Shown in pieces: positions 53,643 to 62,019 of a stretch of DNA of 64,000 nucleotides. The stretch's first letter is position 1. The number at the start of each line of letters is the position of its first letter. A model generated the notes under the pieces. That model did not search any database, was not told where the DNA came from, and was given only the letters and a program-made list of their open reading frames with translations. The translations under genes were made by a program, and so were the position numbers. Origin of the DNA: Bin5 sp965204705. GTDB taxonomy: Bacteria; Chloroflexota; Anaerolineae; Caldilineales; Caldilineaceae. The stretch lies in contig OZ242006.1 of the NCBI GenBank assembly GCA_965204705.1, positions 2,604,001 through 2,668,000 of the forward strand, read 5' to 3'.

Positions 53643-54608
53643 CTAGAAGTGCAGGGTCAGGTCGAATTCTGTCGCCTGGACCAGCGGCAGAATCTGGAGA
53701 ATCGTGGGCAACATCGCACCCATGCCCGGCATCGCCATGTCCAGCACGGGGATGTCGGTTATCAGTTCGATGAGGTTGCTGGCCTTGCCATCAGACCAGT
53801 CCAGCGTCGGCAGCACGTCCCCGTCAATGGAAATCGTGATGCCGTCTACGTTAGTGCTGATGCCCAATTCGGAGATCCCCAGCGCCCCGGCCATGCCAAT
53901 CTGACTGATGGTCAGAGCAAGTGCCGCAAGCGACCCGCCGGTCATGGCATTCATCTCTTCGATGGACATGTCGCCGATGCTGAAGCTGCCATCCGCCTCA
54001 TAGAAGATTGGCAGATTGATGCGCGGCGGAGTGCCCACGGCTGCCAGGAACTCTTCCTGCGCGGCTTGGGCAGCCATCGCTGCGTCACTGTCACCTTCCA
54101 CGTAAAGCGGAATCTCGTCTGCCCCTGGTGCAACCGGGAAGCGAGCAATCACGCCAATCCCAATCCTGTCCACTAATGCAAACAGCAGATCTGCCATCGG
54201 GATGACCATGCCGAACGCACTTAGCGTTCCAGGCAAAGCACTCAGCGAATCGCCGTCGTAACTGATATTCGGAATACTTCTGCCGTTGACCAGAAGCAGC
54301 AGGCCCTCAGGCGTGTTGCTCACCTGGATGTGCTGAATGTTGCTGGCCTCCATCAGAAAGACCATTTCAGGCGGAACGGGCAAATCCAGAGGTACGCCAA
54401 GAGTGTCCACCAGGTCGGCCAAGGCAGCGTTCTTAATCGCGGGCGTCCCGTCCGCGCCAAAGTCAAGTACCAGCGCGGGCAGATCAATGACCAACTGGTC
54501 GGCATCGGCTTCGATGCTTCCCTGGCCGGCGCGCGGCGCACAGCCCGATACGGCAATAACTGCAATAAGCACTATGGCGGCCCAGAACCTCACACGTCGT
54601 TTGAGCAT
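53643..54608 (-). CDS. Lipoprotein of unknown function
   Basis: 321 residues. Signal peptide with lipobox IAVSGC (Cys23), then a soluble extracytoplasmic domain not assigned to a family. It is rich in hydrophobic, acidic strand segments (LVIDLPALVLDFGADGTPAI, HIQVSNTPEGLLLLVNG, GISTNVDGITISIDGDVLP), which suggests repeated beta units of a binding or adhesion protein. ATG 54608 has a near-perfect TTAGGAGG six bases upstream; a longer frame to 54728 is unsupported. Monocistronic, next to the phosphate operon. Confidence 0.75.
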   Translation of the reverse strand: MLKRRVRFWAAIVLIAVIAVSGCAPRAGQGSIEADADQLVIDLPALVLDFGADGTPAIKNAALADLVDTLGVPLDLPVPPEMVFLMEASNIQHIQVSNTPEGLLLLVNGRSIPNISYDGDSLSALPGTLSAFGMVIPMADLLFALVDRIGIGVIARFPVAPGADEIPLYVEGDSDAAMAAQAAQEEFLAAVGTPPRINLPIFYEADGSFSIGDMSIEEMNAMTGGSLAALALTISQIGMAGALGISELGISTNVDGITISIDGDVLPTLDWSDGKASNLIELITDIPVLDMAMPGMGAMLPTILQILPLVQATEFDLTLHF

Positions 54609-55157
54609 TTCAAACCTCCTAAGGGCGGTCAAGGTAAAAGGGTGATGAATGATATCTGCAAGAGTGCGGAAAACACGGCCGATTATGATAAATCCCGCTT
54701 GCCGAATCAGCGGGGATTGTACCATCAATTTCTAACAGAGACAATGCTCTTGAAACACCGGCTGAAGGGGATTCCCGTGCTTGCGTCCCGAATGATAAGG
54801 GAAACTCTCGATTATTGCAAACTCCTGTTTCCCTTTGGAAAGCCCATACCTTTAGCGGAGTTAGTGACCACAATTCTATACGATGCTCGCCCTCACGTCA
54901 ACCTTTTTGAAAATGAAAAATTAACGGAAAGAACAATTCGTCAACCGGACGCAAATGCATTTCCTACTGCTCTGGACTCTTCAAGTGAAAGCCGCCAATC
55001 TGATCTGTCTCCGGTCGAAAACAATTGGGCTTCAGAGGTGGCGCAAGCTGGGTGATCGGACCCCAAAAAGGCTCTGATCCAGGTTACGGAGGCGGATTCT
55101 CAGAGTGCTGAGGAGGGAATGGAGTTTGTTGCGCAAGATCGAACCGTCTTTTCGTCC
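54609..55157. other. Gap between lipoprotein gene and phoU, no gene seen
   Basis: 549 bases, visibly more AT-rich than its surroundings. It should contain the promoter of the lipoprotein gene and the 3' end of the pst transcript. A small CCCGCT / AGCGGG hairpin is at 54702-54723. No clear terminator after phoU. A + strand open frame crosses it but has no family resemblance. Confidence 0.45.
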
Positions 55158-55826
55158 TCAGTTCATGTCAAATTCAATGAATTCACCAGTGACGGTAAAG
55201 ATTATTCGTTCACAAATGTTGGTCACCCTGTCGGCGGCACGCTCCAGATTGTGTGCGGCCCAAAGCAGGTAGTTTGAGCGGTCAATCAGTGAGGGATCCT
55301 CAAGTATCATCGCGATCAGATCACGGTGGACTCGATTATAGAGCGCATCAACCTCGTCGTCACGCAATGGAATGGTTCGAGCGGCTTCCAAGTCCTGGTT
55401 CAAAAATGCATCGAGAGCTTGTTGTAGCATTTCCGTAGCGATTTCGCACATGCGAGGTATATCAACAAGTGGCTTGATCAGTGACTCAGGGCCGATGAGC
55501 AAGATAATTCGGCCGATTCCCTTGGCGTAGTCGCCAATTCGCTCCAACTCTGTGCTGATCTCCAACACCGCCGCAATCAGCCGCAGGTTCCCTGCCATAG
55601 GTTGCTGCGTCGCGATCAGCCGAAGACAGTCGGCTTCGATTTCGAAACGCTTCTTATTGATGACTTCATCTTCCTTGATCAGTCGCCTGGCAGTCTCCAT
55701 ATCCCTCTGCCGCAGCGCTTCGACTGACTCCTTCAACGCCTGGATCACCATGCTGCCGAGCATCAATGTGTCGGTCTGGAGCGTCTCCAACTCACGGGCA
55801 AATGAGGTCCGCAGGAGTTGTCCCAT
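55158..55826 (-). CDS. phoU: Phosphate signalling protein PhoU
   Basis: 222 residues, two three-helix PhoU bundles. Metal/signature motifs EISTELERIGDYAKGIGRI (about residues 89-107) and WAAHNLERAADRVTNICERI (about 188-207). It links the Pst transporter to the PhoR kinase and turns the Pho response off when phosphate is plentiful. AAAGGAG precedes the ATG by seven bases. Last gene of the pst operon. Confidence 0.95.
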   Translation of the reverse strand: MGQLLRTSFARELETLQTDTLMLGSMVIQALKESVEALRQRDMETARRLIKEDEVINKKRFEIEADCLRLIATQQPMAGNLRLIAAVLEISTELERIGDYAKGIGRIILLIGPESLIKPLVDIPRMCEIATEMLQQALDAFLNQDLEAARTIPLRDDEVDALYNRVHRDLIAMILEDPSLIDRSNYLLWAAHNLERAADRVTNICERIIFTVTGEFIEFDMN

Positions 55827-55852
55827 GGATGGTCTCCTTTCCTTCCGAAGGA

Positions 55853-56278
55853 CTATCGACTCTGAAGGTAGGGGAGTATAGTGTTTCGCATCAGATCCCG
55901 CACCTGCCTACAGGCTGAGATCCTGGCCAATTCGCTGCCAATTACCTTAGTCGGATCGTCAAACGGCATGTGCTTGACTTCCTCATCACCAAGCCAGACC
56001 GGACAGCTCTTGGCCGCATTGTCACAGACCGTGACCACTACGTCCGGCCGCAACCCACGATAGATGTCGACAGACTCCGTCGTGCCCTGACTTATGTCGA
56101 TATCGATTTCCGCCATCGCCCGCACTGCAAGCGGATGAACCATGCCCGAAGGCGCAGTGCCGGCTGAATATGCCTGCCACGCCTCGCCAAGATAGGCATT
56201 AACTAGCCCCTCTGCCATCTGACTGCGGCAAGAGTTGCCAGTGCACAGGATCAGAACGCGCTTCTTGTCGATGCTCAT
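55853..56278 (-). CDS. arsC: Arsenate reductase, thioredoxin-coupled ArsC (low-MW PTPase fold)
   Basis: 141 residues. The P-loop LCTGNSCRS carries nucleophile Cys12 with Cys17 and Arg18, and the redox pair is Cys85 and Cys92 in VCDNAAKSCP, spaced seven apart as Cys82/Cys89 of S. aureus ArsC. It reduces arsenate to arsenite in the cytoplasm. GAGGAG is five bases before the ATG. It sits between pstB and phoU with 26-base gaps, so it belongs to the phosphate operon. No arsenite efflux gene is nearby. Confidence 0.92.
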   Translation of the reverse strand: MSIDKKRVLILCTGNSCRSQMAEGLVNAYLGEAWQAYSAGTAPSGMVHPLAVRAMAEIDIDISQGTTESVDIYRGLRPDVVVTVCDNAAKSCPVWLGDEEVKHMPFDDPTKVIGSELARISACRQVRDLMRNTILPYLQSR

Positions 56279-56304
56279 ACTGACTCCTCTAGCAGTGTGT
56301 GAGT

Positions 56305-57138
56305 CTAGCCGTACCTGCCCGTAATGTAGTCTTCCGTGCTCTTCTGACTCGGATTCGTGAAGATCTTTTCGGTATCGTCATACTCTATCAGATTTCCCGT
56401 ACGCTTGTCGTCCACGCTGAAAAAGGCGGTGAAATCAGAAATCCGGGCTGCCTGTTGCATGTTGTGGGTGACGACAATGATGGTGTACTTCTCTGAGAGC
56501 TCCTTCATCAGGTCTTCGATGCGTAGGGTCGCGATTGGATCCAAGGCCGAGGCAGGCTCGTCCATGAGGATAATCTGTGGCTCCACAGCAATTGCCCTGG
56601 CGATACACAACCGCTGCTGCTGTCCGCCGGAGAGGCCGAGTGCACTCTGTTGCAGTTTGTCCTTTACCTCCTCCCACAATGCTGCCGATCGCAAGGCCCT
56701 TTCAACCATTTCGTCCATGTCGCCGCGAAATCCGTTTATGCGTGTACCCCACGCAACATTCTCATAGATCGTCTTGGGAAATGGGTTTGGTTTCTGAAAA
56801 ACCATTCCGATGCGGCGCCGAACTTCAACCGGATCTACGTCATCTTCGTAAATGTTCTGGCCCTGAAATAGGACCTCACCTTCGATACGCGCGCTGGAAA
56901 TAAGGTCGTTCATGCGGTTGAAGCAACGCAGGACTGTACTCTTGCCACATCCTGAAGGACCGATGATGGCGGTAATCTTGTTCGTCGGCACCTTCATGTC
57001 TACATCGCGTACCGCACAAAAATCGCCGTAATAGACGTGCATCTTTTCGGCCTCGATGGCATACCTTCCCATCCCATTGGGGGATGCCTTGCTGGTCTTT
57101 GACTGGACCTGCGAAGGGCGTTCAAAAACAACTGTCAT
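56305..57138 (-). CDS. pstB: Phosphate ABC transporter ATPase PstB
   Basis: 277 residues. Walker A IGPSGCGKST, Q-loop MVFQKPNPFPKTIYENVAWG, signature LSGGQQQRLCIARAIAV, Walker B IILMDEPASALDPIA and switch His in VVTHNMQQAARISD. Drives high-affinity phosphate import. ATG 57138; GAGGAG is about 11 bases away. Starts 16 bases after the pstA stop. Confidence 0.96.
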   Translation of the reverse strand: MTVVFERPSQVQSKTSKASPNGMGRYAIEAEKMHVYYGDFCAVRDVDMKVPTNKITAIIGPSGCGKSTVLRCFNRMNDLISSARIEGEVLFQGQNIYEDDVDPVEVRRRIGMVFQKPNPFPKTIYENVAWGTRINGFRGDMDEMVERALRSAALWEEVKDKLQQSALGLSGGQQQRLCIARAIAVEPQIILMDEPASALDPIATLRIEDLMKELSEKYTIIVVTHNMQQAARISDFTAFFSVDDKRTGNLIEYDDTEKIFTNPSQKSTEDYITGRYG

Positions 57139-57154
57139 GATTTCAGTAACTCCT

Positions 57155-58444
57155 CTACACGCCAGCCCGACTGCGGTCAAAGCGATTTCGCAACAACACA
57201 GCGGAAGCGTTTAAAGACAACAAAAGAATCAAGAGGACCAGAATGGCTGCCGCGGCCAAATTCCGGAATTCGTCTTGCGGCCGCGACGTCCACTGATAGA
57301 TCTGGATAGGCAATACCGTAAACTTTGAGAACGGCCCGCTGGGATCCAGAGCGATAAAGGTGGAAGCGCCGACAACGACCAGCGGGGCCGTTTCGCCAAT
57401 CGCCCGGCTCACCGCCAGAATCGTACCTGTCAGGACTCCGGGCATGGCACTCGGCAAAACGTGATGCCAGATTACCTGCCAGTGCGTCGCGCCCAAGCCA
57501 TATCCTGCCTGCCGCAATGAATTGGGGACGGCGCGAATTGCTTCCTGGCCATTGATGATGATTAACGGGAGTATCAGCAGGCCAAGTGTCATTCCGGCCG
57601 AAATGATTGTTCGTCCGTTGGCAGTGGACTGGTCACCGATTCCCAGCATCGCTCCACTTGTAAATGCTTCCAGCATGCGAACAAAAATGGCCAGCCCTAA
57701 CATACCGTAAATGATCGATGGGACGCCTGCCAGGTTGTTGATATTGGTCTGAATCAGTCGGTTGAGGAGGCGCTCCTTGTGTGCGTACTCTTCAAGATAG
57801 ATCGCTGCCCCTACCCCAATGGGAAAGGAAAACAAGACCGTGATGGCAACCACCCATAGAGAGCCGAATATCGCGGTTCGAACACCTGCGCGCAGCGGTT
57901 CGCTCGACTGTGAATTACTGATGAAACTGGTCGTAAGCCAGCTGCGGAAGTACACACTGGACCCTGGAAATCGCTCTTCGGCATCAGCCAGAATACTTTC
58001 CCGCGCAAACACCGATTCAAACAACCCCCACGATGCCTGTACCTCCGGTTCTACCACGCGCTCCAATACTAAGTCGTGGACGTTTTCGCGGCTTCTCTCT
58101 TCAAACGGCATGTCGTGCTCATATCGCCTCATCAGACCTGCAGAGATATTGGCCGCCAAAACCTCGACCAGTGTATCTTTGGGCAGCTCGTCCAGCGGCG
58201 TACCGTCAACTGCCAGCTCCGCGGGATCGATGTTGTTCACGATTGCAACGTAGCCGAAAGACTGACTGAGAATGTTCAAGAGTAGGGCGCACAAGGCAAT
58301 GATTCCGGAGAGCACCGCTGCCTGAAAGATAAACGCCCAAATTCGTCCCCGACGCCTTCGCGCAACGACCTGATCGTGGTATGCAGGCCCTGATGGCATC
58401 AGCCCGCCGCTTGGCTGGGTTGCACTCTGCTGCTTGAGTGCCAT
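57155..58444 (-). CDS. pstA: Phosphate ABC transporter permease PstA (extended)
   Basis: 429 residues, about 130 more than typical PstA. After a first membrane segment (about residues 33-57) comes an extra ~130-residue extracytoplasmic acidic region (about 60-190) before the standard five C-terminal segments. The permease core is normal (GVRTAIFGSLWVVAITVLFS, NINNLAGVPSIIYGMLGLAI, GYGLGATHWQVIWHHVLP). The ATG overlaps the pstC stop by one base, with GAGGAG eight bases before it. Confidence 0.93.
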   Translation of the reverse strand: MALKQQSATQPSGGLMPSGPAYHDQVVARRRRGRIWAFIFQAAVLSGIIALCALLLNILSQSFGYVAIVNNIDPAELAVDGTPLDELPKDTLVEVLAANISAGLMRRYEHDMPFEERSRENVHDLVLERVVEPEVQASWGLFESVFARESILADAEERFPGSSVYFRSWLTTSFISNSQSSEPLRAGVRTAIFGSLWVVAITVLFSFPIGVGAAIYLEEYAHKERLLNRLIQTNINNLAGVPSIIYGMLGLAIFVRMLEAFTSGAMLGIGDQSTANGRTIISAGMTLGLLILPLIIINGQEAIRAVPNSLRQAGYGLGATHWQVIWHHVLPSAMPGVLTGTILAVSRAIGETAPLVVVGASTFIALDPSGPFSKFTVLPIQIYQWTSRPQDEFRNLAAAAILVLLILLLSLNASAVLLRNRFDRSRAGV

Positions 58445-59454
58445 CAGTCGTACTCCTCGCGGAAGCGGTGCACGATCCATTGACTCAAGACGTTCAGTCC
58501 AAGAGTCAGCAGAAAGAGCAGCAGACCGATGGCAAAGATACTGTTATAGTCTATCGAATCGTAACTGAGGTCGCCGCCACTGATGCGGACGATGTGCCCT
58601 GTCATCGTTTCGGCCGCCCGAAACGGGGAAAACGTAAAATTCGGCCCGGCGCCTGCCGCGATGGCCACGATCATCGTCTCTCCAATCGCCCGTGAAATGG
58701 CCACAATGAAAGCCGCCGCGACACCGGAAAGCGCGGCCGGCAAGACTATCCGCACAGCCGTTTCTAGTCTCGTGGCCCCCACACCATAGGAGGCTTGGCG
58801 CAGGGAATCTGGCACAGCGCTCAGCGCATCCTGGCTCATCGAACTGACGAGCGGAATGACCAATATTCCGATCACGATGCCGGCAGAAGCAGTGTTGTAT
58901 ATCTCCACCAGGTCACGGCCTAATATGCCCCGCAGCATCGGCGTCATAAATGTAAGAGCAAAATAACCGTAAACAACTGTCGGAATCCCCGCCAGAACCT
59001 CCAAGATCGGCTTCAAAATGCTTCGCGTCCGTTGAGGTGCATATTCGCTCAGGTAGATGGCCACGCAAAGACCAATGGGCAGCGCCACGGCCATCGCTAT
59101 CAGGCTGGCCATTAGGGTGGCGGTCACCAACGGCCAGATTCCGAACCTACCAATAGCGGGCTGCCACTCGGTTCCCCCGAAAAACTTCAACAGGTTCACT
59201 TCCTCACTGGCGAAGAACAGAACTGATTCCCGCCCAAGTATATATACAATGCCTAACGTCGTGAGGATCGATATGGCGCCGCAGAGGAAAAGGAATCCCT
59301 GGATTAACGACTCGGCAACCCTGGGCTTACGCCTCAGGTCCATCTGGGGCCCTCCGCCCAGAACAGTATCGCCTCTATTTTCCGCGCCTTCCGCTGGCCC
59401 GCGCACAGACTCTGCTGATACGGCAGCTTGGGCAATTGGCGCCGATCGTGACAT
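58444..59454 (-). CDS. pstC: Phosphate ABC transporter permease PstC
   Basis: 336 residues with six membrane segments. Core motifs: ATLMASLIAMAVALPIGLCV, LEVLAGIPTVVYGYFALTFM, SYGVGATRLETAVRIVLPAA and AISRAIGETMIVAIAAGAG. A ~40-residue charged N-terminal extension precedes the first segment. Start ATG 59454. Between it and pstS is a hairpin that probably reduces its expression relative to pstS. Confidence 0.95.
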   Translation of the reverse strand: MSRSAPIAQAAVSAESVRGPAEGAENRGDTVLGGGPQMDLRRKPRVAESLIQGFLFLCGAISILTTLGIVYILGRESVLFFASEEVNLLKFFGGTEWQPAIGRFGIWPLVTATLMASLIAMAVALPIGLCVAIYLSEYAPQRTRSILKPILEVLAGIPTVVYGYFALTFMTPMLRGILGRDLVEIYNTASAGIVIGILVIPLVSSMSQDALSAVPDSLRQASYGVGATRLETAVRIVLPAALSGVAAAFIVAISRAIGETMIVAIAAGAGPNFTFSPFRAAETMTGHIVRISGGDLSYDSIDYNSIFAIGLLLFLLTLGLNVLSQWIVHRFREEYD

Positions 59455-59598
59455 GGCTTTCTCTCATTACTCCAGGATCTATGGCTGGCGCAGGCGTCAT
59501 GCCGAATATAGGCGACCAATCGGCCCCAGCCGGCGTGCAAGATTTAGTACGTTCTATGATTGCGGCCTATTCTAATCCCATCGACTACTATAAGGAAA

Positions 59599-59630
59599 GT
59601 TGGGGACAGGGACAATCCCCTATCCCCAAC
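59599..59630 (-). promoter_or_regulatory. Attenuator-like hairpin between pstS and pstC
   Basis: GTTGGGGA (59599-59606) and TCCCCAAC (59623-59630) form a perfect 8-bp stem; AGGG / CCCT inside can extend pairing. Read on the minus strand it is followed by TTTCCTTAT, a weak U-tract. It probably ends or stabilises part of the transcripts after pstS, giving more PstS than permease. The 229-base gap otherwise shows nothing. Confidence 0.7.
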
Positions 59631-59683
59631 TCTTCCAATATCACACTTGAGTGCAAACCACTGCCAACCGTTGTGGCAACGAC

Positions 59684-60694
59684 TTACTGCTCTCTAGCCT
59701 GCATCGCGTTGAGGAGGCTTTGCTTGGCGGCCTCGAGCACGGGCGCTTCAGCTGGGAAGTAACCGACGCGCTCTATTTCCTCGTTGACGTAGGTCAGGTA
59801 GAAGTTGATGAAGGCGGCGACCTGGGGCTTTTGGCCCATGATGCCTGCATCCGAGTAGATGAACAGCGGACGGGCAAGAGGATAGCTGCCGTCGTCGACA
59901 TTGGCCGCGGTGGCCTCGACGTCGTTTATGGCGACGATCCTCAGGTATTCGGCGTTTTCCTGGTAGTAGGCGTAGCCGAAATAGCCGACCGCATAGGGGC
60001 TGCCGGTAATGCCCTGAACGAGGACATTGTCATCCTCGGACAGTTGGATGGCTTCGGCGCTCAGGATTGGCTCCTTGTTCTTATCGAAGACCTCTTCGAC
60101 AAAGTAGTCGAAAGTACCGCTGTCGGTGCCAGGGCTGAAACGCTGAATTGGCTCTGCCGGCCAGTCGGGGTTGACATCGGCCCACGTGGTGGCGGAAGAG
60201 AAAACCGCCGCCAGCTGCTCCATGGACAGATTATCGACGAAGTCATTCTCCTTGCTTACAGCGACAGCCAGAGCATCGGTGCCGACTCGGAACTCGATCG
60301 GGATGCGGTCGATTGCCGCGCAAGACTCTCTTTCCGATTCCTTGATAGCGCGGCTGGCATTGGTAATGTCCGACTCACCGGCAACGCAGAAGCGTTCGAA
60401 ACCGGCGCCACTGCCGATGCTGTCAATAGTGATATTGTCGGCGTAGCCTTCGTCTCTGAAGCGTTCCGCCATGGCTTCTGACAAGGGAAAGACCGTGGAG
60501 CTGCCTGCAGTGATGATGTCACCGGTTACCTCAAGAGGATTCACCTCAGGCAGTTGATCCAGCGCTTCGCCCCCGGCCACAGTCTGCGCCTCCCCGGCAG
60601 GTTCTTCAGCAGGAGCCGTTTCCTCGTCTGACCCTCCGCAGGCAGCCAGCACCAAAGCGGTGATCAGTAACCATACAAGCAAATATCGATGCAT
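59684..60694 (-). CDS. pstS: Phosphate-binding lipoprotein PstS
   Basis: 336 residues. Lipobox ALVLAAC (Cys19), then an acidic linker and the periplasmic-type phosphate-binding fold: ITAGSSTVFPLSEAMAERF (phosphate-binding Ser/Thr loop), DSIGSGAGFERFC and FSPGTDSGTFDYFVEEV. First gene of the pst operon, with AGGAG before the ATG and a candidate Pho box about 190 bases upstream. Confidence 0.95.
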   Translation of the reverse strand: MHRYLLVWLLITALVLAACGGSDEETAPAEEPAGEAQTVAGGEALDQLPEVNPLEVTGDIITAGSSTVFPLSEAMAERFRDEGYADNITIDSIGSGAGFERFCVAGESDITNASRAIKESERESCAAIDRIPIEFRVGTDALAVAVSKENDFVDNLSMEQLAAVFSSATTWADVNPDWPAEPIQRFSPGTDSGTFDYFVEEVFDKNKEPILSAEAIQLSEDDNVLVQGITGSPYAVGYFGYAYYQENAEYLRIVAINDVEATAANVDDGSYPLARPLFIYSDAGIMGQKPQVAAFINFYLTYVNEEIERVGYFPAEAPVLEAAKQSLLNAMQAREQ

Positions 60695-60880
60695 CTCTTC
60701 TCCTTTAACAGTCGGTTCTTAGGTTAATTCTCTTGAATATGAAGTTGCCATAGAGCCCGCGTGAACATTTTGCACGTACGACTCATCCCCAAAACCGTCG
60801 AGGAAAGCAATTTAAATCCAACCACTGTATCCAGCATATCTATTTCAGATTAATGACCGGTGATGAAAAACGGGTCAGGC

Positions 60881-60920
60881 GTTAAAAACCCTTAGAAGTT
60901 TGGTTAAGAGTTCTTTAACG
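60881..60920 (-). promoter_or_regulatory. Candidate Pho box upstream of pstS
   Basis: TTAA cores at 60882, 60904 and 60915 (22 and 11 bases apart) with a weaker TTAG at 60892 give an 11-base periodic direct repeat like PhoP/PhoB sites. GTTAA (60903) and TTAAC (60915) also form an inverted repeat. A possible -10 (CATTAAT on the minus strand, near 60855) lies about 26 bases downstream. Binding is inferred. Confidence 0.55.
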
Positions 60921-61084
60921 TCCGCGTGCTGCCACCTCACTCTGTTTCAACTTATCTGCGGTCAGTTCGACATCCCTATGTTCACTACCGAAGGTGCCGC
61001 GCCTTCCTTCGCATTCATACTCAATCTATCCTTTAGCTGGTCGGCGCAGTTCAACGTTTGGGCCTCAGTCTCCCCTTAGTGCGG

Positions 61085-61215
61085 GGCCTGCGCACTCGCT
61101 ACGTGCCGCGCCAGCCAATCTACAGGTGTGGACAATGGGACCGTCTGGGGCAAGCGACCGGTCACGGTCATCCCGCCACGCCACTGCTCACCGGTCAAGG
61201 CAAATCCTGCAACAG
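61085..61215 (+). repeat. Dispersed structured repeat, copy D (degenerate)
   Basis: A decayed relative of copies A and B in the same orientation. It keeps GTGGACAAT, about 16 bases later AGCGACCGGTC, then CACGCCAC, and a CAAATCCTG matching CAAGTCCTG, in the same order and near-equal spacing. The strong GC hairpin is lost. It lies in the gap 60695-61378 between pstS and the small winged-helix-like gene; the rest of that gap holds the pst promoter region. Confidence 0.55.
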
Positions 61216-61378
61216 TGAGCACACACACCGGATGCGGAATCGTAGTTTCCGCACTTCAGGGAATGCCAAATGTCTGGAACGCAACCTGCCGACGTCACTG
61301 GTGGTAGAGGTGGCTGAGACTGAGCGGCCTTCGTCATCGCACCGATGTGAAGACACGGTCGGACGTCTAGGCAAATCG

Positions 61379-61858
61379 TCACTGCAGAAAGACTGTCAGG
61401 AACGGGACTGCGGCACGCCGGTAAAGCCTGCGCAGCAGCACTTGTCTGCCTGACGGATCTTCAAAGACGCTCGCCATCCTGTCCAAATCAGTGCGCACCT
61501 CTTGGTCGTCGACAATGCTAAGACTCTCTCCCCTTGTCTTCAATAGCCCTGCGTTCTGAAGTTCGTCGATCGCTTCGTCCAGTGTCGGGGCATCGGCAAA
61601 AGTCACCTGCCGCACGAATTCTCGGTTAACCCTGTTTTCGGTTGAGCGCTGGTGAAGAAACAGGAGAAACCATAGCTTGTGGAATGAGTCGATCCTTCGG
61701 CGGATAATGAATCTTTCTAGGGGAGCAGGCAGCATCGGCCGCACATCCTCTTCTGGATTCCCGGTTCGCATTTCCCTATCACACTTGCCATGAGCAGCAA
61801 GCGCAACCCGGGGTTTTCCTCTCTTTTCTGAGCAAGGTCGATCTGTTGCTTTATTCAT
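61379..61858 (-). CDS. Small winged-helix-like protein of unknown function
   Basis: 159 residues, not recognised. The first ~45 residues look disordered and may not be translated; starts at Met30 or Met42 are possible. Residues about 45-145 form a helical/winged pattern (LERFIIRRRIDSFHKLWFLL, NREFVRQVTFADAPTLDEAIDELQNAGLLKTRGESLSIVDD), like small wHTH proteins with a recognition helix and wing. No signal peptide. It lies downstream of the PhoR-like kinase and upstream of pst, so a regulatory role in the Pho region is possible. Confidence 0.6.
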   Translation of the reverse strand: MNKATDRPCSEKRGKPRVALAAHGKCDREMRTGNPEEDVRPMLPAPLERFIIRRRIDSFHKLWFLLFLHQRSTENRVNREFVRQVTFADAPTLDEAIDELQNAGLLKTRGESLSIVDDQEVRTDLDRMASVFEDPSGRQVLLRRLYRRAAVPFLTVFLQ

Positions 61859-62019
61859 TTCACAAAGCAGATTAGCCCCAACCCATTAACGCAAGGTACA
61901 GGAGATGTAAACGGCGATTTAGGGAATGGTTAAGAGGAAAGTTGTGGGAGCTTTCGAGTTGAGGATGGAAAGAGTGAAAAGGAGGCGGCTGAATTGGTGA
62001 GGTGGATAAGGAAGAGTGT

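Noticed and set aside
53643..54608. The lipoprotein as a phosphate-operon member
   Set aside because: It has its own strong ribosome site and is separated from phoU by 549 bases with no shared motif.
54645..55055. Plus-strand open frame downstream of the lipoprotein start
   Set aside because: It continues from the antisense of the lipoprotein gene, has no convincing start site, no family resemblance and lies in AT-rich DNA.
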